Assembly: GCF_014633365.1 (NCBI RefSeq)
Contig: NC_068352.1
Location: forward strand, 27,251,310-27,315,309
DNA from: Diospyros lotus
Lineage: Eukaryota; Streptophyta; Magnoliopsida; Ericales; Ebenaceae
DNA length: 64,000 nucleotides
Reading direction: 5' to 3'
Within the stretch, counting starts at the first letter, position 1, and every line of letters starts with the position of its first letter. The position numbers and the translations under genes are program-made. Below are positions 44,809-61,070 of the stretch, piece after piece. The notes beneath the pieces are model-generated. The model was not told the origin of the DNA and did no database searches. It saw only the letters and a program-made list of their open reading frames with translations.

Positions 44809-46113
44809 GTGATATTTTACTCTTGAAAAATAAAATAATGGTTTTGATAATGATTATATGAAAATCAATCTCTAAATCTTTATGAGTAAGTATATATATA
44901 TGGACAAAGTTTTTTTAATCAATCTATATGAATGAGAAAAGCAATCTTTAAATCTCCTTGAGCAAAGTTATGAAAATTTATATAGGAGAAGTGTTGAAGT
45001 GTGGTTGAGTGTATTTAGATTCAAAATAAATATGTTTTTAATAATCTCAACTTGCTTTCAAAAGAATCGAAATGAGGATTTGTCCAGTTTTCTTTTTTTC
45101 AAAATGGATAGTCGACTATGTGGTTCATTCTGTTGACTATGCTTGAAAATAGTCGACTATGCTGTTAAGGATAGTCGACTATGCATAAGAATAGTCGACT
45201 ATGCTGATTTGATCTGTCGACTATTTAAGGCTTCTATCGACTATCAAATAAGGATAGTCGACTATGGCTTTTCATCTGTCGACTATTTTTGTTCATAAAA
45301 TTCAAAATTCTCTTCACATTTTTGCAATAGTCGACTGTGTATATGTATCTGTCGACTATGGGATTTTTGTGTTAGAAGATAGTCGACTATGCCTTTTTGT
45401 CTGTCGACTATGTCTTGTTTTATTTGTAAAAATAGTCAACTATGCATTTTTTTCTGTCGACTATATCTTTTACAGAAAGCTTCCAACGGCTAGTTTTTCA
45501 ACTCCAACGGTCACAAACGGCTATATTTCTCTTCAATCTTTTGGGAAGCCTATAAATACAAGTCATGGATGATCAAGAGAAGACTAATGGATGGAAAGGA
45601 AATTATTTGAGCTTACATCGTATACACATTTGTATTTATATTGACTGTGCTTTAATTTTCTCTCTTCAAGGCTTTGATCTTCACTTGTAATTATTCATTT
45701 CAAGCCTTGTATCATTTTTGAGAGACATTGTAACTAAGAGATTCATCTATTAGATTCTCTCCAATTGTATTACTTCTTGTTTTTCCTAGCTTGTGTAGCT
45801 AGAGGGCCTACTTAGTTTAAGTAGGAGGTTGTATTTCCTAGCTTGTGTAGCTAGAGGGCCTACTTGTGTAAGTAGGAGGTTTTAGTGAATTGGTTTAAAA
45901 TCCTTAGTGGGAGCTAAGGTAGTGGATTAGGCTTGGTTTTAGCCGAACCACTATAAATCCTTCGTCTCATTTATTCTTCTTACTTTACATTTGTCATTTT
46001 ATATGTTCTATGTTAAAAATCACTAAAACCTCAATTGGGTCAAAAAGTTTTCAAGTTCTATCAAGATTTTTAAAATATCCAATTCACCCCCCCTCTTGGT
46101 GTGTGCCATAACA
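44809..46113 (+). mobile_element. LTR-like insert in Harbinger ORF1 (about 1.3 kb), palindrome-rich
   Basis: Begins TGTGATATTTTAC and ends near CAATTCACCCCCCCTCTTGG...CATAACA, the same closing phrase as the insert at 40572-42760. It breaks ORF1 between the HCWNILKMERK and PPVLTKWTDN blocks. No matching 5-bp TSD was found, so the exact edges are uncertain. Contents are an array of TCGA-centred palindromes (45108-45465) and two copies of a CTAGCTTGTGTAGCTAGAGG phrase (about 45787 and 45839). No coding. Confidence 0.65.
45108..45465. repeat. Array of ATAGTCGACTAT palindromes
   Basis: About 15 copies of ATAGTCGACTAT or half-variants (CTGTCGACTAT, CTATCGACTAT, ATAGTCAACTAT) in about 360 bp. Spacing is irregular, about 18-50 bp, and the spacers are not conserved, so this is not a simple tandem repeat. 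Confidence 0.93.
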
Positions 46114-46874
46114 CCTCCCGTTCTAACAAAATGGACTGATAATCTCACCAACAATAAGAGAGCAAAAACCCATCCTACTGGTAGTCCTACTAAATCAAAT
46201 CATGTTGAATCTTGTTATTCAACTCCACATTTAGGGGATGACATTGAACCATTGTCTACTCCCAACCTCAATAGGCCATTAGGCAAAAAAGCTTCAAAGA
46301 AACAACTTAAAAATAAAGAGAAGCAAATCGGGGCTGAAGATATACTAGATTATCACCACTGGAATCAAAGAATGGAAGTGAAACGAAAAAAAATGGAGCG
46401 GCATGAGAAAATGTTTGCTCAACAGGAGATAGCATTGGAGCAACATCGTAAACAGTTAGAAATTGAAAAAATGCAATTAGAAGTTCAAAAAAAGAAGGTA
46501 GAAGTTGAAGAAAAGAATAATGAATGGCAATATGAAATGAAGATCATGGAAACTGACACCACTGGTATGGACCCAATTTCTACAGCATATTGGAATAACT
46601 TAAAGATGGAGATTATGAAAAAATGGGGTTTTACTTTTTAGTCATTATTTATTACGTTGTTATTATTCATGAAAAACTATGTTTTAAGTTTGATTAATAT
46701 GAAAGTACTTTTGAAATTGACTAAAAAATCTTGAAATTGAAGTTGGACTTTGATTGTTATGAAAGTACTTGTGAAATTGAAATACAACTTGAAATTGAAA
46801 ATGAGATTGAAAATACAACTTGAAATTAAAATTGGAATTGAAAATACAACTTGAAATTAAAATTGAAAAAATTA

Positions 46875-48152
46875 TTATTCGCCATGGCATTCCCACAAAT
46901 GCTCGATAAGATCTGATTGTAGTTGAGAATGAGTTACACTGTCCCTAATCTGACAATGGGTTTGCATGAAGTCTTCCAATTCTAGTGTATACGCATGCGA
47001 CACTTCTACAGGCGGATTTGCATCACTTCCATCAAAGTCATTGTTACCAATATCTTCTTCATCCTCAATGACCATGTTATGCATTATTATGCACGCTTTC
47101 ATAATATCTGCAAGTGTTTCTTCATCCCAAAAGCGTACTGGCTCACGCACGATTGCAAAACGGGCTTGAAGTACCCCAAATGCCCGCTCTACATCTTTTC
47201 TTGCTGACTTTTGTGCTTTAGCAAAATATTTTTTCTTCAAACCTTGTGGGCAAGGAATTATTTTTACAAATGTTGACCAGTTTGGATAAATACCATCAGC
47301 TAGATAATATCCCATTGTATACTCATGGCCATTAATTGTATAGTTTACTGGAGGAGCATGACCATTTGCTAATAATGCAAAAACAGGGGACCTATCTAGA
47401 ACATTTATGTCATTTAGCGAACCAGGAAGTCCAAAGAATGCATGCCATATCCAAAGATCTTAAGAAGCCACAGCTTCCAAAATCATTGTTGGTTCATGAC
47501 AATGACCAGTATACATACCTTGCCATACGGTCGGACAATTTTTCCATTTCCAATGCATGCAATTAATACTCCCTAACATTCCGAGAAAGCCACGTTGTTC
47601 CCCTATTTGTAACAATCGAGTAATATCGCTATTGTTTGGTGGCCTCAAGTAATGGTCGCCAAACACTACAATAATAGCTTTCACAAACCTCTTTAGACAG
47701 AGTATGGTAGTGTTTTCTCCAATTCTGATGTATTCATCCACAGAATCTGCCGGTGTTCCGTAAGCAAGAATTCTAAAAGCAGCTGTTATCTTTTGAAATG
47801 ATGACAAATCAAGAACTCCAACTACATCTGTTGTTTGGATGAAATATGGATCGTGTTGTTCAACCTCATTTGCAATTCGAAGAAAAAAAGGACAACTCAT
47901 TCAGAATCTCCTTCAAAAAAACCTTTCATATACACAAGGGGTTGCAAAATAGTCGCGGTAGAGTCTTTCGTGACCTTCAACTCTACCACGATTAATTGTT
48001 CTACGGCCTAGAATAGAACCACGATGCCTTCTTACCCGTTCATGACTAGACCCTTCTGACCTTCTGGTTGAATCATATAATGTATCTAATTGATCATCAT
48101 CTTCTTCCTCAATATTGAGGATCCCTCCTAAAATATTAGGATAACGATTCAT
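46875..48152 (-). pseudogene. Harbinger DDE transposase with three nonsense codons
   Basis: One continuous frame of 425 codons, broken only by stops at 47913-47915 (TGA), 47901-47903 (TGA) and 47460-47462 (TAA), with no frameshift. The N-terminus is MNRYPNILGG. The domain reads VYERFF*RRF*MSCPFFLRI, GFLGMLGSINCMHWKWKNCP, HAFFGLPGSLNDINVLDRSP, YYLADGIYPNW, KSARKDVERAFGVLQ. The expected first catalytic Asp in GSIDCMHW is Asn here; the second (DINVLD) and the Glu of DVERAFG remain. The usual plant product is a nuclease-like transposase. Confidence 0.92.
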
Positions 48153-49376
48153 ATTGATGAATCAATGCAAATATGAGAGGATGAATGATTTTAGAGAGAT
48201 AATGTAATATAGATGAATGAAAACATGAGAAAGATTATCATATTTATAGATGAATTTGAAATTTTTGAATTTTTATTTTGGCAGTTAAATTTTAAAATTT
48301 CAAATGTAATGGTTGAATTTTGAAATTTGAATTTCAGCGGTTAAAATTTGAAATTTGAATTTTAAAATTTAAAATTTTAATTATATTTTTTAATAAAAAA
48401 TATTAAAATATTAAAATGGCACCCCTATTTGCAACCTACCATTGGAGCAAATATAGAATTTAGAAGTGCCATAACACTATTCAAAGTTGTAAAATGAAAT
48501 TTTAGCACTCCAAAATAGCACTCCCCCTTGAAGATGCTCTAAAAGTATTTTTCAAAGTAACAACCTTAATCTTCTTATTATGATTGGTTAGAAATTACAA
48601 TAATTCAATAAAGTTACATTGATTATTTGAATCTTCAGACTCGTCATGACCGCGAAAAGTTAGTCCTTGCTGTAGAAGAAGTCAAACACAATCATTTTAT
48701 GCATTCAGACAAATTCGATAATTACACCGTATTTGTTTTAATTGCTTGAAGAAAATTGTCTCAATATTTTACTCTTGATTCATTAAGACTTCACAATTAT
48801 TTCGAGCTTGATTGTGTGCACTATTGGCATCTCCAACATGAACTTGAAGTTTATCTTTTTTTTAAAAATTACTGAACCTTTTTTTCATAAAAGAATCACC
48901 ACCTCCTTATTCCACATTATTTGTTTTAAAAAATAACAATATAAGCAAAATGCGGCATATTTGCTTATACTATATTCCAACCAATCACTAAATTCATTTA
49001 ACCAACCTATAATAATTTGTCTTGATTTTTTACATGGAAATGAATGATTTCGAGGCTGATATGAAACTCTTTACAAGTATACCCTTCTAATTTAATCTCT
49101 AAGATTAACATTGTAATCCATTATTGAAGTTCTTAACCTAGGATCCATAAGAAGTTGTGCAACATCAATTTGTTCAATACTTCTTTTGTTAACTTGTTCA
49201 TTTTCTTCAGTATGAATTTCCTCCATATTTGCTTTCTTTGCTTTACAACTTCCGTCAATACTTGCTTTCTTTGTATCATCATTCTCTTGAATATCAGTAA
49301 CCTCAACACTTATTTTCTTTACCCCATTGTTTTCTTCAATTGAAAATAGAGACTTTCTTTTAAAAAATCTCTCCAT

Positions 49377-50149
49377 ATCTATCTAAAAATTAAACAAGAA
49401 TTGCATAAATAATCAATGATTAATATTTTATATTCAAGAAAAACAGCCAATACTAGCCACGTTTATCACCAATGGCAGACATCGGCCGGCGATTTCCACT
49501 ATCAAGTGTTACCGTTTGAAACGCCAAGCCAAGCGAGTTAATATATCCAAAAATAAGCTAGAATTAACAGTCAGATTACCGTAGATCTGGTTTTTAATTT
49601 TTTATCAAAAACAAAAAATAGTTAGTCGGCACCGGCCATCGCGATCGATTTTTTTTTTTGTGATAAATGGAAACCACCTGACACCCTTACTCCTATCGAC
49701 CAACATACCCAAAAACTAATAAAATTCAATGGTCGAATCTCCACAGATCTAAGCTAAAACTTTCTTGTCAAACCCAACCGCATGTAAATACATATATATA
49801 TATCATTAATCTATGATGAAAATAGGACTGATGAAACTAAAAGTCTTACCTTCTTGTAGATCGGGTTGCTTTTACAGTGAAAATGTACTTAAATCTAAGA
49901 TCGAACGGTTGAATTTCACAAAATTTGTGATTTACAGAAATGCACTTGAGAGAGGAGGGGGGGATTGTCATGGGAAAAAAAAAAAAAAAGAAGACAAAGA
50001 AAGCTAGAAGTGGGTGGGAGCCCTAATAAGGTCAGGCAGACTTGGGTCGCTTGGCTCGCTTTGGGCCTTTATTAAAAATAAAATTATTTTTTTTTATCTG
50101 GCCCAGTGAGGGCAACTGTCCCGTTGGGCCTGACTTGGCTCCGCCCCTA
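49377..50149 (-). other. hAT element 5' region and right terminal repeat
   Basis: Promoter side of the dead transposase. No coding. It contains a short TA run (49793-49802), a poly-A stretch (49976-49989) and TTGGGCC words near the terminal repeat at 50134-50149. Confidence 0.6.
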
Positions 50150-50205
50150 ATTACACTACCGAAAATGTTATATTTACAGACAATTCATATAAATTGATCT
50201 AAAAT

Positions 50206-50955
50206 TATAGATGGCAAATGGGCTAGGCGGCCCATGGGTCGACCCGCTTCACAGCCCGGCCCGACCCGTTACTCTAGCAGATGGGCGGGGTCGGCCTGCC
50301 CAGCAGAATGCAAGCCATGCTAAACCAACGATATGTGGCTCGCGGCCCAGCCTACCAAACCGGTCCATCAACTGTCCCGCTAAAATGGCCTGACCCGATC
50401 CACCAAAAATAAAAAATTATTTAAAAAATTATGTTTGTAAAATTATGTTTACTGTAAACATAATTATATTTATAAACATAATTTTATTGTAATGTTTGTA
50501 AACATAATTTTACTGTAATGTTTGTAAACATAATGTTTACTGTAAATATTATGTTTGTAAAATTATGTTTACAGTAAATATAATTTTACAAATATAAAAA
50601 TGATAAGTAAACATTGTTTACTTATAAACATATTTTAAAAAATATTATTTATATTTGAGAAAAAAATTAAAAAAATATTTAAAAAAATTAAAAATAAATG
50701 ATTCACTGGCCAGCCCAGATAGCCAGGCCCACGGGCCGTCCCTGCCCAGCAAGCCCACGGGCTGGCCCAGCAGGCCCACGGCACAGCCCAACCCGCTTTG
50801 GCTCATTTATTAAGGGTCACAGGGCCGTGCCGGACCCCAATTTTCATTTCCCCAGACCGGCTCGACCTGTCTCCTTCGTGGGCCAAATTCGGCTCGGCCC
50901 ACCAAATGGGTGGGCCAAGTAGGATGTGGTCCGGCCCGCCCATTTTCCATCTCTA
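50206..50955. mobile_element. hAT-type MITE (750 bp)
   Basis: Left end TATAGATGGCAAATGGGC, right end reverse complement TAGAGATGGAAAATGGGC. The 8-bp flanks are TCTAAAAT (50198-50205) and TCTAGAAT (50956-50963), 7 of 8 identical. Both arms are GGCCCACGG/GCCCGGC-rich. The core (50400-50690) is AT-rich with repeated TTTGTAAACATAAT words in both orientations. Confidence 0.82.
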
Positions 50956-50963
50956 TCTAGAAT

Positions 50964-52098
50964 ACACAAAATTCACAATATTTATACTTAAAATTAACAA
51001 TAAATTATAATAATCTTATCTAAAATTAAGAATAGATAATATGTTCACTATTATGAACTCCTACTAATTCTAAATATGATTATTATAAATTATTATTAAA
51101 TTTAATTAAAATTATTATAAATTTATCAATTTATGATAGTTATTTATTAAATTTATTTATAAATATAACATTTTCCTCATGTGACTCACTCAAAGCCAGT
51201 AATGCATCATTTTGCATAATTCTTGATGGCTGGGCATCACCTCCCAACCTCTTTTAAGGTCTCAAAGTGTTTTGTTTTGAAAACAAAAATGTTAAATATT
51301 ATTTGATAAAAAATAATATTGGGAGTCATGATTAATGGTGTTATCAGTCATGTATTGCATTCTTATTGAAAGAAGTGCTAGAGAGAGAAAACAATGACAC
51401 ATATCTCCTTAATCTTCTTTAATGATTGAAGATCACTCTCATCAGTGATTATTCCTAACATTATTCTTTCATTAAATTATGTGTTAAATTTTTTATTTTG
51501 GATAATACAATTTAATGTATTACATATTTACTTAATATTCGCAACTAGGGGTAAAAGTACACATTTTGAACCTTGTTGAAGAAAATTAAGCCAAAAAATG
51601 GAAGAGATTGAAACCAACACAATATGAAGGCACCAATTTTGATTCGTTCAAGTTTCGATTTGCCAAACGGCCTCACACCAACAGCTTAAGGGCATGTTTT
51701 ATTTCACAACCCCCCAGGGTTAAGTATCTTTAGAAGCAGAAGAAGCAGTAGTTCACTAACAAGATAGGCTGTACCATTTCAGCAAGCATGTCATAAACCA
51801 TCAACAAACAGAAACCTCAAAGAACCCTTCTGAAATAAATGACGGATACATTCGTTCATACTTGTATTGCACAGGTACAGTACAGATTTTTGACAAATTT
51901 TTGGCATTTTTTCACATTCTATACATCAAATGGTCAATCTGGCTGCCTAAACTTTCAGTATCATAGGTTTCTGAACTATAAGAGGCATGCTTTTCTGTTT
52001 TTTTTTTTTTTTTTAGTAAGATTCAGTAATATTACCTAAGAAGCGCAGACAGGAAAACTCAAAAACAAGAACAAGCAGGCCAATGAAAAAATCTCCCC
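50964..52098. other. Intergenic downstream of GLR gene
   Basis: AT-rich DNA between the MITE and the 3' end of the glutamate-receptor gene. No gene was recognised. The 3' UTR of the GLR gene must lie at the right side, below 52099. Confidence 0.6.
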
Positions 52099-57160
<5,062 letters not shown>

Positions 57161-59489
57161 TTGGTGACCAATCTTCAGCTTAGATAATCAGTGCGTAAAA
57201 ATCAAGCACCTATCAACCGATACGGGATGAAGCTTAACTTCACAAAAGCTTGGGGATGGAGGATAAGATTCCCACAATACCGAGTACCTACAACGCCAAA
57301 ACCCATGTCAAGAATCCAAAAACAAGAAACGAAGCCAGAAATCACGCCCAGAAAACAACTAATACCTATTCACACACTACCATCATCAATCAAAAACCTA
57401 GGGCAGAGAAACTTGGAGAACCAGCCCAGGTTTTACAGAAGAATATATATAGTTCTCAATACGGGAATAATCAAACTCTGAAATTCTGTACCCAAAAACA
57501 AACAATAGAAGTGAGGATTCATATGCAGAACAAGATTAATCCACGTTCACAGAAAACCATAAATGTGAAATCTAACCTAAACCAACTTGGATACTCAGCC
57601 ATGGTACCCACATGGGGAACCAGCGGAAATTTCACAAAATAATATAATATCCAATACGGAAACACTCAAACCCCCCATTATTGTACTATCAACCAAGCTC
57701 ACAATGACTAGACAGAGCATTTCTACTAAAATAAACAAGTTGGAAAGACAAGAAGATGTAAAAATTAGTGCTATATGGGTGGAGAACCAGTGAACATATT
57801 CAAACATAATATTGTTTCAACTGTATCGAAGAACCCACATGGACGAATAACAAATTAATTAGTGGAAAGCGATGGCTGCTTACATTTAATATACGGCAGA
57901 TCCACAGAACTGGAAAAACGAGATTTTAAGCCTATGCTCAAACGCATACATCCATGCTCATATAGGCGTATGGCTCAGCCGGAAAGGAGAATTCTTCTCC
58001 AAAATAGGCCGAGAAAAAAAAAAAAAAAAGAGAGAAAGAGAGAAATCTTGAAGTGAGAACAGTCTTGCAATGTTGGCAAAGAATAAATCTTTTGCCTATT
58101 TTTATTCACTTCACACTCTAGGCTTTGTGCCCGGACAGGATGTCAGATATGTTGTTGTGTCCTGGAAAGGAAAGAGAAGGGGAATGGATGGTCAAGATGT
58201 GTCCACGTCATTCATGGGGGATGATGAATCCGTGGTGATTGGTCTGGGCCAAATTTATTGTGTGGGTTCAGCCTTCAGTGTGAAACATGTGGGTTGTCTA
58301 CTTGTACCATGTGCCGTATTTAGTACCATCCTCAATGTAATTTAAATTGGGCAGTGAGTTCGAGACTCTAACGACCAAGTCAAGCTAACTCTTTTATTAA
58401 TTATAATATATGGGTAGTGTCTATATGTTTTTTTTTTCATATATATATATATATAGCTTTCTTATCACCAGAAATATGAAGCAGGCATAAATTAATTATA
58501 GATGGTTTGTCCACAAATTATTCGACTAAAATTATTTAACATAGGCTTTTAATGTAGTGATTAAAAGCTATATATAAGTCTTTTCAATCTCCTTTTTTTA
58601 GTCAGAAAAATAATGGCATTTTTCTTATAAGAAGATTTTTCAACTTATAATAACTTAAATTATAACAAGATTAAAAGTTTAATGGTTATTATAAGATAAA
58701 TTAAATTAAAAAAATAATGGAACTAACAATAAAAAGAATCTAATCAAAAGCTTTTAAGAACTCCATAAAATAATAGATAATGATAAGACATGACTGAATT
58801 AATTGGTGGAGAGGTCAAGTGACAAAAATATCGTTTCATTTTGTTCAATCACTGTCATTGATAAGACCAAAATAGTAATAGAGATATTTTTGTTAATTTG
58901 GCCTCTCCACTAATAACGCAACCCATGTATTTTGTATAAGTATATAGATGCCCTAAAATAATTGAGTAAAAGATTAAGCAAAATGCATAACAACCCACCA
59001 AATAGGGCCGAACAGTCCTAAGTATTGGGGGACGATAGTGATGTGAAACAGTCAAACTAACTTCATTGGCTGAAAGAAAGGGGGGGTTGTTTGGGGAGCT
59101 GCCAATTCCACTCCAGTAACTATCAATGGAGCCTGTACTTTGAGGTCCATAACTTTTGGAGTCATCGCAAGCTGGCAAGTCATTTTCTCCAATAAATAGA
59201 GCCTGGGATAGGGGCTACTGGGAAGGCAAGTTTGGCCCACCTTGGCCTGGCCTTTGGGTAAACAACAAAAACCCAGATCAATTTAGCCCTATCTCAATTT
59301 TTAATTCAAATGACACCGGTCTTTCTTTCGGGCCTCAATGGATGCTTGACCATTTGCTCTTGTGAAGAAATAAAGCAGCGTTGGTCCGTCCTCCTTGTCT
59401 ATAGGGTTTGCCTTCGATTAATCGGCCGTTATCTCGTGCAACCCTATGCTACTCCGAAGGCCGTCAAGTTTGTCCGGAAGAATTAAATG
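57161..59489. other. Intergenic upstream of GLR gene
   Basis: Promoter and possible 5' UTR of the GLR gene, then AT-rich DNA. A poly-A run (about 58016-58029) and a (TA)n run (58438-58456) are present. The minus-strand frame 58855-59178 (DSKSYGPQSTGSIDSYWSG) reads as protein-like but was not recognised and has no supporting splice context; it is left uncalled. Confidence 0.55.
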
Positions 59490-61070
59490 TGTTATTAAAT
59501 TGGATCGATAATAAATTATAATTAAATCAATAATTATATAAATGAACATAAATTTTTATGTAAAAATTTAAATAAAAAAAATCTTTGATACAAAGAATAA
59601 AATATTGTTAAGTAAATAATTGTTAATATAAAAATGATATTGGTAGGCCAATTTCATATGAATTGGGCACACATTTATAGATCTAAAATTATATATAAAT
59701 ATACACAATAAATTATATCATAATTAGAAGATAATAAATTTAAGAGAATATTCTTTCAGATAAAATGAATTGCAGTTAAAATCGAATTTGATAACATCAT
59801 AGTCACAGTCAAATTTGAAATCATAATCACGTTCAAATTAGGAAATTCAATCACAGATGAATAACAATTTTGAGTCATAACTATCATAAATCTCCACCTT
59901 GATTTTAAATTCACAAACGGAATTATTCAAAAAAAAAATTCAACAAAATCACAAAAAATTAATCTCTTTGACGAATACCAACCAAATCTACGTAATGCTT
60001 GAACTTTACAATAACAGGAACTTAGTCAACATATCTATAAGATTATCATGAGTGTTGATTTTTCTCACAGCAACTTCACCACAAGCAATAATATCCCGAA
60101 TAAAATGATATTGCATATCAATGTGCTACATTCTCTTGTGAAATATATGATCGTTAATGAGAAAAATAGTACTTTGATTGTCATAATAAATTGTATTGTT
60201 ATAAAGATTCTCACTGATTTCACCAATCAACCATTTTAGCCAAATAACTTCTTTAATGACATCAATAATTACCATATATTCAAGGTCAATAGTAGACAGG
60301 GCAACGGTGGACTGCAAAATAGCCTTTCAACTAATAGCACAATCACCAATGGTGAAAACATATGCAATAAGTGATCTTTTCTTGTTAGGATCACCTGCAA
60401 GATCAGAATCAATAAAACCAATAACTTTATTTCTAGAGTTTTTGAACTGTAAATAGACATCAACGGTACCACCCAAATATCGAAGAATTCATTAGACTAT
60501 ATTTCAATGTTCTTTACCAAGGTTATCCATGTATCTACTAACCACGCTTACTACACATATCCCAAATCAGGGCGTGTACAAAACATAGCATACGTAAGAC
60601 AACCCACTGCGCTTAGAGTGTGGAATTTTTGAGATCTTGTCAATTTCAGCGTCTGACTGAAGAAATAAGTTTGATGAAAGTTTAAAATATGCAGCTAGTG
60701 GAGTACTCATAGGCTTAGCCTTCTGCATATTGAACTTAGTCAAGACTTTCTCAACATATCCTTTTTGACTTAGATACAATTTACCTGTCTCTTTGTCTCT
60801 TGAAATTTGCATTTCAAATATCTTATTCGCTGCTCTTAAATCTTTCATCTCAAATTTTTTATTGAGCTGAGCTTTCAACCTTTTTATCTCATCCTTTTAT
60901 ATTATCCTTATCTTTCAATGCTAGTAGCATATCATTAATATATAGAAGTAGATATATAAATGACCCATTCTTGTTCCTTTTAAAATAGACACAACTATTA
61001 TAACTGCATCTATTAAAACTGTGTTTAATCATAAATGAATCAAATCTTTTATACCATTGCTGAGGAGACT
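59490..61070 (-). mobile_element. Ty1/copia fragment (RT, RNase H and 3' LTR), decayed
   Basis: On minus, 60880-61070 encodes SPQQWYKRFDSFMIKHSF and the catalytic box YIND instead of YVDD. 60567-60878 continues RT (LNKKFEMKDLRAANKIFEMQ, LSQKGYVEKVLTKFNM). 60126-60317 is RNase H (VALSTIDLEYMVIIDVIKE, YYDNQSTIFLIND), ending near 59960 (HIDMQYHFIRDIIA, DMLTK). A PPT-like CAAGGTGGAGA at about 59890-59901 marks the inner edge of the 3' LTR, which begins near 59490 (approximate). The 5' part is missing from the window: the fragment is cut at 61070 by an LTR. Confidence 0.82.

Larger units (their letters stand above)
44222..46641 (+). pseudogene. Harbinger ORF1: Myb/SANT-like protein, split by insertion
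   Basis: 44222-44656 encodes the N-terminal part with the SANT-like helix region (KNFSQEEDKLIMSAWLN, GAFWHRILKYVELYGG, SQASIKIRWTDINAKCAKF). A GT donor follows AATAAT near 44635 and coding resumes near 44725 (AKEMFAKIIGRPFQYEHCWN). Coding stops at the LTR-like insert and resumes about 46114 (PPVLTKWTDNLTN). It ends at 46641 with a long charged helix (RRKKMERHEKMFAQQEIAL-type) and MKKWGFTF. In PIF/Harbinger elements ORF1 works with the transposase for nuclear import and DNA binding. Confidence 0.85.
43219..48539. mobile_element. PIF/Harbinger DNA transposon (5.3 kb)
   Basis: A 3-bp TSD TAA (43216-43218, 48540-48542). Terminal inverted repeat GAGCAACTCCAACGGGAG at the left; GAGCATCTTCAAGGGGGAG on the reverse complement of the right. 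It carries the two diagnostic genes, a Myb/SANT-type ORF1 on plus and a DDE transposase on minus, arranged convergently. It is inserted in the hAT transposase between LKNTF and NLKLTSPDV. ORF1 is further split by an LTR-like insert at about 44809-46113. Confidence 0.93.
36745..49376 (-). pseudogene. hAT MYM/TTF-type transposase pseudogene in five pieces
   Basis: The N-terminus at 49092-49376 starts MERFFKRKS and reaches DPRLRTSIMDYNVNLRD. 48540-49091 continues with many stops through the zinc-finger-like WLEYS...AAFC part to QGLTFRGHDES. 42767-43218 holds NLKLTSPDV, ERFIGIEHVSSTTVLSLKAA, SISRLQGQGYDGVSNMQ and FAHQLQLALVAIAKQH. 39731-40571 holds NLVSRVVNIV, SSGRGLNQQ, TNLHHFCVDLFYAIIDMQLQ and ELMTLDDQFQTYI. 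36745-37052 holds DMRSNK and the hATC dimerisation part ALTLSVVTATIERVFSAMN. The order is collinear across every insert. Internal stops and frameshifts show it is dead. It is recognised as the plant zinc finger MYM-type protein 1-like family. Confidence 0.9.
36633..50149 (-). mobile_element. hAT element with MYM/TTF-type transposase, split by nested insertions (13.5 kb)
   Basis: A perfect 8-bp TSD ATTACACT (36625-36632, 50150-50157). Terminal inverted repeat GAGAGCGGAGTCAAG at the left; TAGGGGCGGAGCCAAG on the reverse complement of the right. Removing the three inserts (37053-39725, 40572-42760, 43219-48539) with one TSD each leaves about 3.3 kb, a normal hAT size. One degenerate transposase gene runs on minus from 49376 to about 36745. 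Confidence 0.9.

Noticed and set aside
45108..45465. CRISPR-like array
   Set aside because: Repeats are 12-bp palindromes with irregular spacing in a plant LTR; no cas genes and not a prokaryotic genome.
45264..45572. 102-codon frame reading repeated VDY
   Set aside because: Translation of the GTCGACTAT palindrome array, not a repeat protein.
44809..46113. A clean 5-bp TSD around the innermost LTR-like insert
   Set aside because: Flanks GGAAA and CCTCC do not match and nearby offsets give none; edges left approximate.
58855..59240. Possible exon (PACDDSKSYGPQSTGSID...)
   Set aside because: Protein-like in part but not recognised, with no splice partner found; not supported enough to call.
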